Of a stretch of 41,906 nucleotides of DNA, positions 24,808 through 31,856 are shown in pieces; position 1 is the first letter of the stretch; each line of letters starts with the position of its first letter. Both the position numbers and the translations under genes were made by a program. Location of the stretch: positions 1 to 41,906 of IMG/VR virus record IMGVR_UViG_3300043410_000788. One strand, given 5' to 3'. Source of the DNA: a virus. A model generated the notes under the pieces. It saw only the letters and a list, made by a program, of their open reading frames with translations. It was not told the origin of the DNA and searched no databases.

Positions 24808-25093
24808 GTTGTCCTTCTTTCTTCAGGCCATCTGCGTAGCCTTTCTCGTACTGCTCTTTGTCGTGGAGTGCCTGTGCAGCATTGTCCTTGGTTTCGAGGA
24901 TGCCAGCGATCTCTGCCATCTCTCGGAGGGTTTCTACCGACAGGTAGACACGTCCCTTGTTCTCTACCGAGATGTTGATGCCGGTGTCGAGGAAAGGTCC
25001 GTTCGGGGACCGGGTGATCCAATCCACTGCGGGGAGCAGTGTGGGCGCATCGGTCATTGACCAACGCTTTGCGTCTTCGCCTTCAAAAGCCAT
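24596..25093 (-). CDS. Conserved-style packaging-module protein, unknown (165 aa)
   Basis: Mixed N-terminal domain (about residues 1-75), a helical middle and a Ser/Gly-rich disordered tail ending in Ser-Asn runs. The chosen ATG at 25093 has GGAGG five bases upstream, straddling the terminase stop; upstream in-frame ATGs lack this. It lies between terminase and portal and may be a head-completion or terminase-accessory protein. Its last 70 codons overlap the membrane-protein gene. Confidence 0.65.
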   Translation of the reverse strand: MAFEGEDAKRWSMTDAPTLLPAVDWITRSPNGPFLDTGINISVENKGRVYLSVETLREMAEIAGILETKDNAAQALHDKEQYEKGYADGLKKEGQLVESLMAITHILAGRSAGVDDLSGDEVAKKLAKAAGIELRKPTGDLNDVPKPAKPSRGSGGASSSTNSSS

Positions 25094-25094
25094 G

Positions 25095-26660
25095 TCAGCC
25101 TCCGTAATAGTCGCCATACGATTCATTGGTTTCCCAAGGAATCGTGGAGCTGTCGTCGTCTACAAAATGGACATTGGGGTCGTTAGCCATTTTCGCTAAC
25201 AAGTCCATATATGGAATTGTAGTGGGTGTTTTCTCATTTCGGGTAAGCTCACGCCCATTGTTAGGGCGCAAGTCGGGCATAAGCGTCATAAAATAGCGGG
25301 CAGAGTCAGCGGCGTGGTCATCCTTCTTGTGGATTTCTTCCTGCTTATTTGAGTCATACGCCTGCTTGTCTGACGAGTATGTAGCCCAGCGAAGCTTTTT
25401 AAGCTCGCGGATTAGGTTATGGCAGTTGCGAGTGATCCGCCATGTAGGAGTTCCGTTTGGGCGGATACGCATGTACTCTTGCATCTTCTCGATACCGATG
25501 GATACAGCGCGAGGAACGCCCTCGACAGCAATGTAAACACCCTGCTCGGCGTAGGCCTGAAGCACCGAGGTACCGGTGATGCCAGAGGTCTGCTTGAGGG
25601 CCGGGTCGCCTGTGCGGATATCAGGCTGCTTGCCCCACGCACTCTCACGCTCGTGAATAACAGCCGCATGCTCAGCCACTGTCATGTTCGGCGCGTAGTG
25701 CTCAGCAAATGTCACAATCTCGCCGTTAGGAGCTACGGCATGCCAGAGGATAGCTGTCGGGTTGTTCCAGCCATGATCAATGGACATGTACCACTCCCAC
25801 TCTTTCGGAGGAAGGTATTGATCGACAAGATACTTCTCTGTCTCCATATTGAACGTAGGAAAAACCAGACCAGAGCGGGCAACAAAGTTACCACTCTCAC
25901 GAATGTCTCGCTCTTCCTTATTCATGCCCATCATGTAGAAGTTCATGTCATCTTCTTCAGCTTCGATGTACGGGTTCTGCTCAGCCGACAGCTGGAACGT
26001 AGCAACCTCGCCATCGGGGTTAGCTAGAGCAGGTTCCCACAGCAGGTCATAGGTCCAGCCCATACCCTTTGTCGGAGTAGCTGCGATAACCCACCAACCG
26101 TTGTAGTCGATCAAACGCATCATTGACTCGTTGAAGATGTGCTGTGGCGGCTCCTCGTCAAAGAAGATGAGGTGACGAGGCACACCACCAAGCTTCATGA
26201 GGTCCATACCCCACGTTACGAAATCGAGCGTCGATCCGTTGGAGAAGGTGAAGATGAGGTTTTTGGAGTCCCAACTCTTATCGAAAGATCCATCAACAAG
26301 CATGGAAGTCGTCGCCCATCTTTTAATCTTAGGTAGCACAATCTGTTCCACACCTTTAGCGATATCAACGACGACAAATCGTATTTGAATTGCCCCTTTA
26401 CCCCATGATTCGGGACGAGGTATATACGGATGAGTATTAGTTGCCCACCATATCGCTTCAACAACTTCAGCGTCTGATTTTCCTCCACGGTTTCCTCCCG
26501 ACAGGAATCGTCCACGCTTAGCTGTTTGGTGAAAGCGTTTTTGTTCAGGGTAGTCTTTTTGCCCATACGCGAGAATGTTTGGTTTACGTACGGACGAGTC
26601 AAGTTCGTCTAGGGCAAGATCGAAAAGATCTTTAAGCGACGGTTCAGGTTTTTTAGCCAT
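25095..26660 (-). CDS. terL: Terminase large subunit
   Basis: The 521-aa packaging motor and headful or end-cutting nuclease. The ATPase domain has SGGNRGGKS (54-62, Walker A) and LIFFDEE (164-170, Walker B and catalytic Glu), with ATPTKG (194-199) as coupling motif. The nuclease domain has D295 in SIDHGW, D352 in GDPA and DDHAADSARY (447-456) as acidic metal ligands. It starts in a one-base TAATG overlap with the preceding gene. Confidence 0.95.
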   Translation of the reverse strand: MAKKPEPSLKDLFDLALDELDSSVRKPNILAYGQKDYPEQKRFHQTAKRGRFLSGGNRGGKSDAEVVEAIWWATNTHPYIPRPESWGKGAIQIRFVVVDIAKGVEQIVLPKIKRWATTSMLVDGSFDKSWDSKNLIFTFSNGSTLDFVTWGMDLMKLGGVPRHLIFFDEEPPQHIFNESMMRLIDYNGWWVIAATPTKGMGWTYDLLWEPALANPDGEVATFQLSAEQNPYIEAEEDDMNFYMMGMNKEERDIRESGNFVARSGLVFPTFNMETEKYLVDQYLPPKEWEWYMSIDHGWNNPTAILWHAVAPNGEIVTFAEHYAPNMTVAEHAAVIHERESAWGKQPDIRTGDPALKQTSGITGTSVLQAYAEQGVYIAVEGVPRAVSIGIEKMQEYMRIRPNGTPTWRITRNCHNLIRELKKLRWATYSSDKQAYDSNKQEEIHKKDDHAADSARYFMTLMPDLRPNNGRELTRNEKTPTTIPYMDLLAKMANDPNVHFVDDDSSTIPWETNESYGDYYGG

Positions 26661-26974
26661 TATGGTTTAATCGTTGCTCCGAGTCGAGCCAGTGCCGATT
26701 CAACTTGCGTACGCCACGTGGCAATAGCCGCACTTGTCTGTATCTCATACCCGGCAAGCAGGGCGACAGAATCGCTTCCATCGTGCGTGTGATCTCCGGG
26801 AGATGCCTGTCCGGGATTTCCGCCTAGGGTGTGGTGGATTGATTCGTTACGGACATCCGTGTCGGCGTTTGTGTGAAAACGCTCTACAGCATCTGCCGAC
26901 GGCTCTCCAGCCGCTTCTGCGTTTGTGGAACTTTCGCCAGCTCCGTATTGCTTGACTTTGTTCTGCATCTCCAT
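26660..26974 (-). CDS. Small protein with HHTLG...GDHTHDGSDS motif (104 aa)
   Basis: The N-terminal half is polar and disordered. The middle carries a His/Gly/Asp-rich stretch ending DHTHDGSDS, a pattern seen in virion and fibre-associated phage proteins. A C-terminal helix follows. Position before the large terminase might suggest a packaging accessory, but no HTH is present. No ribosome site is found; TAAGCT lies exactly six bases before ATG. Confidence 0.65.
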   Translation of the reverse strand: MEMQNKVKQYGAGESSTNAEAAGEPSADAVERFHTNADTDVRNESIHHTLGGNPGQASPGDHTHDGSDSVALLAGYEIQTSAAIATWRTQVESALARLGATIKP

Positions 26975-26980
26975 GCGGAT

Positions 26981-26986
26981 AGCTTA
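26981..26986 (-). promoter_or_regulatory. Candidate leaderless promoter -10 (TAAGCT) of the packaging operon
   Basis: Minus-strand TAAGCTATCCGCATG places TAAGCT six bases before the ATG at 26974. It follows 11 bases after the terminator that closes the lysis cassette, so it would restart transcription into terminase, portal and capsid genes. The -35 region is weak. Confidence 0.55.
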
Positions 26987-26997
26987 CCAAAAATAAA

Positions 26998-27046
26998 CCC
27001 CCCGGCACTCTTTCGAGCTTGTTCCGGGGGGCTAAATTTTTGTTTT
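26998..27046. terminator. Bidirectional terminator after the lysis cassette
   Basis: CCCCCCGG (26998-27005) pairs with CCGGGGGG (27024-27031) around an 18-nt loop. T runs follow on both strands (plus: ATTTTTGTTTTTT; minus: TTTATTTTT). It lies after the 26-aa peptide gene and before the terminase operon. Confidence 0.82.
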
Positions 27047-27127
27047 TTACTGGCAGCTATCGCACTGGAAAGCATCCATGGGATCTACGGGTACGCAGAA
27101 GCCGCCTACTGAATCAACTGAATCCAT
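27047..27127 (-). CDS. Tiny CxxC peptide downstream of holin (26 aa)
   Basis: MDSVDSVGGFCVPVDPMDAF is followed by QCDSCQ and stop. Three Cys include a terminal CxxC. AAGGAA lies six bases before ATG and the gene starts three bases after the holin stop, ending at a terminator. The spacing supports translation. Function unknown; a lysis-timing or metal-binding role is only a guess. Confidence 0.6.
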   Translation of the reverse strand: MDSVDSVGGFCVPVDPMDAFQCDSCQ

Positions 27128-27129
27128 TG

Positions 27130-27333
27130 TTATTCCTTAGTAATTCCAAAAGCGGGGTCGTTTGGGTTGAGGTAACGAATTGCGACAGGGATCACTGCGA
27201 TCCAAACCGCGTTAGCGATACCGTACCAGTCCTGTGCGGTGAACTCAAATGGGAGTTTTCCGACAGCAAAGATAGCAGTAAGGACGGTGGCGAGGAGTGC
27301 TCGCGCGTATGAGAAGAGAAGTGCTTTGTTCAT
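27130..27333 (-). CDS. Holin (two transmembrane helices)
   Basis: A 67-aa protein with two hydrophobic helices (about residues 8-25 and 37-54) and a polar tail IRYLNPNDPAFG typical of small actinophage holins. It would open the cytoplasmic membrane so the endolysin encoded just upstream can reach the wall. AAGGAG precedes ATG, overlapping the end of the endolysin gene region. Confidence 0.8.
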   Translation of the reverse strand: MNKALLFSYARALLATVLTAIFAVGKLPFEFTAQDWYGIANAVWIAVIPVAIRYLNPNDPAFGITKE

Positions 27334-27349
27334 TCTTGTATTTTACTCC

Positions 27350-28015
27350 TTAGCGAAGCTTGCAGCCAGCACGTTGCATAGCCGTGTATGTCTGAGGTCC
27401 GGGAACTCCGTCAATAGCTCCCTTGTACAGCCAGTGAGCAGCCAACCATTTCTGGCAAGCAGTCCATGTGAGTTTACCGGGAGCTCCGTCAATGGCCCCA
27501 GAATAACCCCAGTACTGCTTCAAATACCCTTGAAGCCCCTTCCATGTGCGCTTCTGTACAAGGCTGGGTTCTGGCGTGGGTGCGGGAACACCAATGAAAT
27601 GTGCGTGCCACGTCTCACTAGGAATGTCATAAACAAATCCATGTGCCTTCATAATGGCAGCGATTTGCCCATTTTCCCGACCGGGGGTAGTGTCTGCGGC
27701 TAGTCCGAGGCCGTGGACTGAATTTCCCGGCTTAGCAGCCAAGGGACCACCTCTTTGATAGATCCCCCACGCATACCACTGGTTGAAACTGCGAGTAGAA
27801 GTCTTTGCCTCATCGCGGACATACTGGTCGGCTGGGATGCCGAGGGGGCGGTAAGCCTCCTGAGCTGTCAGCTTGATGCCGTGACGGTCTGCCTCAGCGA
27901 CAGCAGCAATGAAAGCGTGGGCAGCGTCTGGGCGCAGGTATTTGCCCGGAGAGATCGGGTACATTGCAGATGTTGGGATCTGCCCGTTTTTGTATTTTCC
28001 CCAGCTGTCAGCCAT
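27350..28015 (-). CDS. Endolysin: M15-type peptidase plus wall-binding repeats
   Basis: A 221-aa lysin. The N-terminal domain (about 1-142) carries SVHGLGLAAD with H101 and D108, and ETWHAHF with E134 and H137, the zinc and catalytic residues of M15 D,D-/L,D-peptidases. The C-terminal part (about 156-219) has two peptidoglycan-binding-like repeats with GAIDGAPG and GAIDGVPG. It should cut peptide cross-links. There is no signal peptide, consistent with holin release. Confidence 0.87.
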   Translation of the reverse strand: MADSWGKYKNGQIPTSAMYPISPGKYLRPDAAHAFIAAVAEADRHGIKLTAQEAYRPLGIPADQYVRDEAKTSTRSFNQWYAWGIYQRGGPLAAKPGNSVHGLGLAADTTPGRENGQIAAIMKAHGFVYDIPSETWHAHFIGVPAPTPEPSLVQKRTWKGLQGYLKQYWGYSGAIDGAPGKLTWTACQKWLAAHWLYKGAIDGVPGPQTYTAMQRAGCKLR

Positions 28016-28022
28016 GGTTCTC

Positions 28023-28862
28023 CTAGATAGTTATGTCGGCCCATGAAGTGCCGTTGTATACGCGAGCAGTTGTTACATCTACCCACGCAGTTCCGTTGTA
28101 CACCTTGAACGTAGTTGCAGGTACCCAGCTTGTTCCGTTGTAAATACGCCCACCAGCAGCTACATAAAAAGTAGTTGCATTAGTAGTTGCCGCACTATTT
28201 CCTACATCATTTACGGCATAGGTACGGAACTGGTAGTAGGTTGCGGGAGCGAGGTTACTGTACGTGTACGCCAGTGAGGTCATGGTTTGCGTGTTGCCCC
28301 ACGCACCCCACGTAGTTCCGTCGCTGCTTGTGCGGTACTGAACTTTGTACGAAGAGATCGTGGCGTACCCATCAAATCCGGTGCCACTGGCTGCGGTCGT
28401 CGTCAAAGCAATCGAGCGAGCTGTCTGAGTAGCTGCCAAGGAAGCTGGAGCTTTGGGAACAAACGCATAGGTGATTGACCCGGCAAGCGACTGCCCCGAG
28501 TAAGCAACATCGCCAGTTCCAGAACCGAAGTAAATGTTTCGTCCAGCGTACGATGTGTCACGACCGTAGTACATCGTGCCACCACCCGTCTTGCCTAGAC
28601 GGAATTCAAACGTGCTACCAGAGTCACTGAATAGGTAGTTTCCACTTGTAGTGACGCTTCGGTACACGACGTACTGGTACATGCCGGTGCCGCCGGTCTG
28701 GTAGCCAGCGGTAACGTCGTAAATCTTGATCGGCTGGCTTGTCGTAGAGTCCAGCGTGTTGTTACCTGTCGGCATGGCAATGCCATCAGTGTGGACGTAG
28801 TTAGCGTCCGAAAAAAACGCTGTATTGGCGTTGGATGTCGCAATAGTTAATGTTGCGGTCAT
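28023..28862 (-). CDS. Tail fibre/receptor-binding protein with FN3 domain
   Basis: A 279-aa beta-rich protein. The N-terminal half (1-135) is a Gly/Tyr/Thr-rich sandwich. Residues about 137-232 fit a fibronectin III domain (PASLAATQT, YKVQYRTS, LAPATYYQFRTYAVN). The C-terminus has three copies of a YNGT-x-W motif (about 240-279). It probably displays on the tail and binds cell-surface glycans. Confidence 0.75.
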   Translation of the reverse strand: MTATLTIATSNANTAFFSDANYVHTDGIAMPTGNNTLDSTTSQPIKIYDVTAGYQTGGTGMYQYVVYRSVTTSGNYLFSDSGSTFEFRLGKTGGGTMYYGRDTSYAGRNIYFGSGTGDVAYSGQSLAGSITYAFVPKAPASLAATQTARSIALTTTAASGTGFDGYATISSYKVQYRTSSDGTTWGAWGNTQTMTSLAYTYSNLAPATYYQFRTYAVNDVGNSAATTNATTFYVAAGGRIYNGTSWVPATTFKVYNGTAWVDVTTARVYNGTSWADITI

Positions 28863-28865
28863 TTA

Positions 28866-29330
28866 CTATGCCCAGACGCGAATGTCGCCAGTAACCATCC
28901 CAGTTGTCGGGTCAGTGCTCTGGTAGAAAATTGTGCGGGTGGTTCCCGACCGGACAACATTCGACACATCGATGGTTGCGTCAGCGACAAGTACCCAGCC
29001 AGATGAGTAGACGTAAGTCTTGTGCGTGTCCGTCTCGTGAATTAGTTGTCCCGTGTACGGAGCCGACGGGCGAGTGCTTGACGTTACAATTTTTGCCCCA
29101 GCAGCGACATCTTCCCAAGACGAGGTAGCTGACTTGTAAATGTGCGTGGTCTGCGTGTCAGTCTGGTAAATGATTTGACCATCAAACGGTGTGGACGGGC
29201 GGGTACCCGAAGTAACAACCTTCGCGCCGATAGCCGCGTCAATCTTGTCAGAGTTAGTGTTGAGAACTGAAATATCGACAAGATCAGATCCGGCAGGCTT
29301 CGTAAGGCCCAAGCGAGTAGTAGTAGCCAA
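28866..29330 (-). CDS. Small tail fibre protein with tandem repeat (154 aa)
   Basis: The N-terminus, RLGLTKPAGSDLVDISVLN, is a common phage fibre start. Two copies of a 40-45-residue unit follow (AKVVTSGTRPS and AKIVTSSTRPS, each with Q(I/L)I-x-TDT), then a beta end IRVWA. It lies just upstream of the FN3 fibre gene. The TTG start has AGGAG five bases upstream. Confidence 0.72.
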   Translation of the reverse strand: MATTTRLGLTKPAGSDLVDISVLNTNSDKIDAAIGAKVVTSGTRPSTPFDGQIIYQTDTQTTHIYKSATSSWEDVAAGAKIVTSSTRPSAPYTGQLIHETDTHKTYVYSSGWVLVADATIDVSNVVRSGTTRTIFYQSTDPTTGMVTGDIRVWA

Positions 29331-29338
29331 AATAACTC

Positions 29339-30043
29339 CTAAGAATTCAAAGCCTCAAGGGTACCGGCTGCGAGGCTAACTTCACTCATTATAGCCTTGC
29401 GAACGTCAGCATCGGGGACATGTTTGATAATTGCCTCCAAAAGCGTCATCACAACGACACGGGCATCCTCTACGGATTGGGCGTTCGGGTTCCATCGTCC
29501 CGAGATTTCGAGAACCTTGTCGATAGCGCGATCCTCACCAGCAGCAGCTTTACCCGCCAACGCGGTAAGGGCCGGTGCAATGGCCTCTTGAAGTACGCTC
29601 TCTGCCGCATCATTCGTCGCCTTCCTAAATGCCGGGTGTCGAAGCCACGCCTGATAACGCGCCATCGGCACACCAAGCTCTTTCAGCTTCACACCAATGC
29701 TCCGCCGATCAGTGAAATCTGCCAGCTTCAATAGGACGCTCTGCTGCTCCAAGGATAGCCCGGCGGATTCATCCCACTCAATACCTCGATACGACAAAGC
29801 CTTCTTAAACTCGTCCGTGAGAATAATCCCGCTGTACGTTCTCACATCAATCCGGTCATGCGTGTTATGCAAGTCCGTCACGGATGGCAGTTTGCCCGTC
29901 TGTCGGTAAAACGTGTACGCGGCAGCGACAGCATTACGGAACTGGCTGTCCGTGTATCCGACAGGGGTGTCTACGGGCTGGAAACCTTTCTTAGCGTCCC
30001 GCACCATAATCCCGCCGGTCTTTTCCACAAAATTATTTGCCAC
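29339..30043 (-). CDS. terS: Probable terminase small subunit (phBC6A51-type HTH)
   Basis: A 234-aa protein. Residues about 100-140 form a helix-turn-helix-like region (DRRSIGVKLKELGVPMARYQ then WLRHPAFR). A helical C-terminal half with DKVLEISGRWNPN resembles small terminases with phBC6A51-type HTH. It would recognise phage DNA for packaging. The gene is 2.7 kb from the large subunit, with fibres and lysis genes between. The GTG start overlaps the preceding small membrane gene by 11 nt; ATG at residue 13 is an alternative. Confidence 0.62.
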   Translation of the reverse strand: MANNFVEKTGGIMVRDAKKGFQPVDTPVGYTDSQFRNAVAAAYTFYRQTGKLPSVTDLHNTHDRIDVRTYSGIILTDEFKKALSYRGIEWDESAGLSLEQQSVLLKLADFTDRRSIGVKLKELGVPMARYQAWLRHPAFRKATNDAAESVLQEAIAPALTALAGKAAAGEDRAIDKVLEISGRWNPNAQSVEDARVVVMTLLEAIIKHVPDADVRKAIMSEVSLAAGTLEALNS

Positions 30044-30146
30044 GAGAAATCAACCACCCAATCACCAGAAAAATGCCGATACCAATAAAAAACGCGCCAA
30101 ACGTGAAAGGCGAAAGGCCCATCATAATGTCGTAATCGTTAAACAT
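30033..30146 (-). CDS. Single-span membrane peptide (37 aa)
   Basis: MFNDYDIMMGLSPF leads into a strong hydrophobic helix (about residues 12-33) and ends SRGK. It overlaps the HTH gene stop by eight bases and the next gene start by 11 bases, filling the junction. GGAG lies upstream, at a long spacing. Possible roles are in lysis or superinfection exclusion; none is shown. Confidence 0.55.
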   Translation of the reverse strand: MFNDYDIMMGLSPFTFGAFFIGIGIFLVIGWLISRGK

Positions 30147-30660
30147 TAGCCACCCACTTCTCCTGCAAATCACGCAAGGTTCCCACGTACGGGTATCCGG
30201 CCTGCGTCAAAGCATCAACAATGCTCACCGGCATCATCGCCTGCCCGCCGCGCATGTAACGCATCAACGTCGCTGGGGGAATCTTCAACGCCTTCGCAAA
30301 CCCCTGCGCGGATCCCACAGTATCCCGCACCATCACAGCGACAGGGCTCAAACTAGGCGTACCCGGCTTCGGCACGTAATCAAAAATCCGTGGATCAATA
30401 TTTTTACGTTCACAGGAAACCCACATTGTGTACGCCGCCGACAGGTAAGGCGTGTCGTACTCGTCAAGCAACTCCACAGCAGGATCAATGTCCACAGCAA
30501 GGCAAGCCGCGTAAATCGCATCCGTCATCCGGTCGCTAAGGTCAGGGTACATGCCCTGCTCAATTGCCACCAACGTCTGCTTCGCAAACCCATACTTGTC
30601 ACAAAACTTCCGCTGGGACAATCCCGCCTTATTACGCAAATGCACAAAAGGGTTAATCAT
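30139..30660 (-). CDS. Two-HTH DNA-binding regulator (173 aa)
   Basis: Residues about 8-40 (AGLSQRKFCDKYGFAKQTLVAIEQG) form an XRE-type helix-turn-helix. A second HTH-like segment lies at about 115-145 (SAQGFAKALKIPPATLMRYMRGG). Two recognition units suggest binding to direct or inverted repeats. Encoded at the start of the leftward arm, it is the best candidate regulator of the nearby divergent promoters. GGAGG precedes ATG. It is not a typical CI repressor. Confidence 0.72.
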   Translation of the reverse strand: MINPFVHLRNKAGLSQRKFCDKYGFAKQTLVAIEQGMYPDLSDRMTDAIYAACLAVDIDPAVELLDEYDTPYLSAAYTMWVSCERKNIDPRIFDYVPKPGTPSLSPVAVMVRDTVGSAQGFAKALKIPPATLMRYMRGGQAMMPVSIVDALTQAGYPYVGTLRDLQEKWVANV

Positions 30661-30874
30661 TAGGCACCTCCAAGTGCTTCTTCAAAATGTTGAACTGGTG
30701 CGCCAGCTCGCCAGCCCACTGCTCATGCGCAAGGCTACGCGGAATATGTACCTCACCGGCAACACTGCCAACCATAATCCGCACCCACGGGTCAGGCGTA
30801 AGCCCAACCGTCACCCGCCCAGCTGTCGGAAACGCAGCAAACGCCGCATTAAGCAGCTCCTCCTCCGGATCCAT
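30653..30874 (-). CDS. Small unknown protein (73 aa)
   Basis: Acidic N-terminus, a short beta section and a helical C-terminus (QWAGELAHQFNILKKHLEV). No domain recognised. It overlaps the HTH gene by eight bases and lies four bases after the preceding gene, so it belongs to the leading leftward operon. Confidence 0.6.
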   Translation of the reverse strand: MDPEEELLNAAFAAFPTAGRVTVGLTPDPWVRIMVGSVAGEVHIPRSLAHEQWAGELAHQFNILKKHLEVPND

Positions 30875-30878
30875 TAGC

Positions 30879-31226
30879 TTACTTACGAACCTTGCTCAAA
30901 AGTTCGATCAGCTCATCAAGGCGAACCTCAAGCACCTGCAAAGGCGCAGGGCCCACCCAGCCGATCTGCTTAATGTGCACCATCGGCAAACCAGTCATCC
31001 CCGCGATCACATCCACACGGTAATTCTCAGACTGCGCCGATCGAGGATACTCAGGCGAATCAGGTACATCCACGATCTGATCATTCACAAAAGCCTTCTT
31101 CGACTTCTCAGCCTTCTGCACAGGGGCCTTCTTGTACCGCTCATCCTTAAGCGGCTCAACCTTGTACTTGTCGTTGATCGGCTCCGTGACTTCCTGCTTA
31201 CTTACGGTAGGTTTCTTCTCGGTCAT
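30879..31226 (-). CDS. First leftward gene: Lys/Glu-rich protein, unknown (115 aa)
   Basis: The N-terminal 75 residues are charged and low complexity (Lys, Glu, Pro); the C-terminal 40 look folded, with VIAGMTGLPMVHIKQIGWVG. No family recognised. Of two adjacent ATGs the second is preferred because AAGGAG is then four bases away. It sits directly behind the leftward promoter. Confidence 0.62.
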   Translation of the reverse strand: MTEKKPTVSKQEVTEPINDKYKVEPLKDERYKKAPVQKAEKSKKAFVNDQIVDVPDSPEYPRSAQSENYRVDVIAGMTGLPMVHIKQIGWVGPAPLQVLEVRLDELIELLSKVRK

Positions 31227-31256
31227 CATTCTCCTTATTAGCGGACCATTGGGGTT

Positions 31257-31287
31257 AGCTTACCATGGGTGTGGCAGATCCTGTCAA
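31257..31287 (-). promoter_or_regulatory. Candidate leftward promoter
   Basis: Minus strand: TTGACA (31282-31287) and GGTAAGCT with TAAGCT at 31257-31262, separated by 19 bases. Transcription would begin near 31250 and enter the 115-aa gene with a leader of about 25 nt that contains AAGGAG. The spacing is longer than optimal. Confidence 0.5.
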
Positions 31288-31289
31288 AA

Positions 31290-31306
31290 TTACCGGTAAC
31301 AAGTGG
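31290..31306. promoter_or_regulatory. Palindrome and conserved box between divergent promoters
   Basis: TTACCGGTAA (31290-31299) is a perfect palindrome that overlaps CGGTAACAAGTGG (31294-31306). The latter differs by one base from the boxes at 32180 and 32906. A phage regulator, perhaps the two-HTH protein, may bind here. Confidence 0.45.
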
Positions 31307-31341
31307 GGGGGTTATTGGTATCCGGCACAACATCATTTTGG

Positions 31342-31370
31342 TAAGCTTATGACACGGGCAACGGTTGCCC
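31342..31370 (+). promoter_or_regulatory. Candidate rightward promoter -10 and operator
   Basis: TAAGCT (31342-31347) in GGTAAGCTTATG lies 48 bases after the CGGTAACAAGTGG box. GGGCAAC-G-GTTGCCC (31356-31370) is a perfect 15-bp palindrome just past the expected start site. It could be an operator or a 5' mRNA hairpin for the gene at 31400. Confidence 0.5.
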
Positions 31371-31399
31371 GGGCACCACCTAGTAGTTAGGGCTACGAA

Positions 31400-31804
31400 A
31401 TGAACACCAACACCAACGCTTACCTTGAAGGTATCGACGCAAAGCTCGAAGAGCATGACAAGCTCATCGGGCACCTAGACAACGCGCTTGTCGTTGTCGA
31501 AGAGTACGTCGCGGCTATCGAAGAGGGGCTTATCGGCGGCACCCCCCGCGCCCGTGAAGCACTTATCGATTTAGACATGGCAGGGCTTGCCAGCGTCATG
31601 AAAGCCGTCACCATTTCGGGCACGTACGTGTTCACCGCCACGGTTGAGCTCAATGACCGCGTTCCCGTGTGGGAGCTTGGCGAAAAGTCACAGTCTGAGC
31701 TCGAAGAGCTGTATGGCGAAGATATCCGCAATAACGGCTTCGAGGCTGACGACTTCGAGACTGAAGTCACTGACATCTCAATCGAAGTGAACCCATTCAA
31801 CTAA
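31400..31804 (+). CDS. First rightward gene: acidic protein, unknown (134 aa)
   Basis: The N-terminus is a coiled-coil-like helix (about residues 8-45); the rest is acidic with strand-like segments (SGTYVFTATVELN) and ends EVNPFN. Its charge could suit a DNA-mimic or early host-takeover protein, but no family is recognised. AGGG precedes ATG. Confidence 0.65.
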   Translation: MNTNTNAYLEGIDAKLEEHDKLIGHLDNALVVVEEYVAAIEEGLIGGTPRAREALIDLDMAGLASVMKAVTISGTYVFTATVELNDRVPVWELGEKSQSELEELYGEDIRNNGFEADDFETEVTDISIEVNPFN

Positions 31805-31811
31805 CCGACCC

Positions 31812-31833
31812 GGGGGCAGGGCAACCTGCCCCC
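31812..31833 (+). other. Intergenic hairpin with GCAA loop
   Basis: GGGGGCAGG and CCTGCCCCC form a perfect 9-bp stem around a GCAA (GNRA-type) tetraloop, eight bases after the stop of the 134-aa gene. TCTC follows, without a T run. It may be a terminator or a stable RNA 3' end. Confidence 0.6.
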
Positions 31834-31856
31834 TCTCACAGAGAGACTTACGGATC

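Noticed and set aside
26660-26974. Terminase small subunit candidate next to the large subunit
   Set aside because: No HTH and mostly disordered; the 29339 protein fits better.
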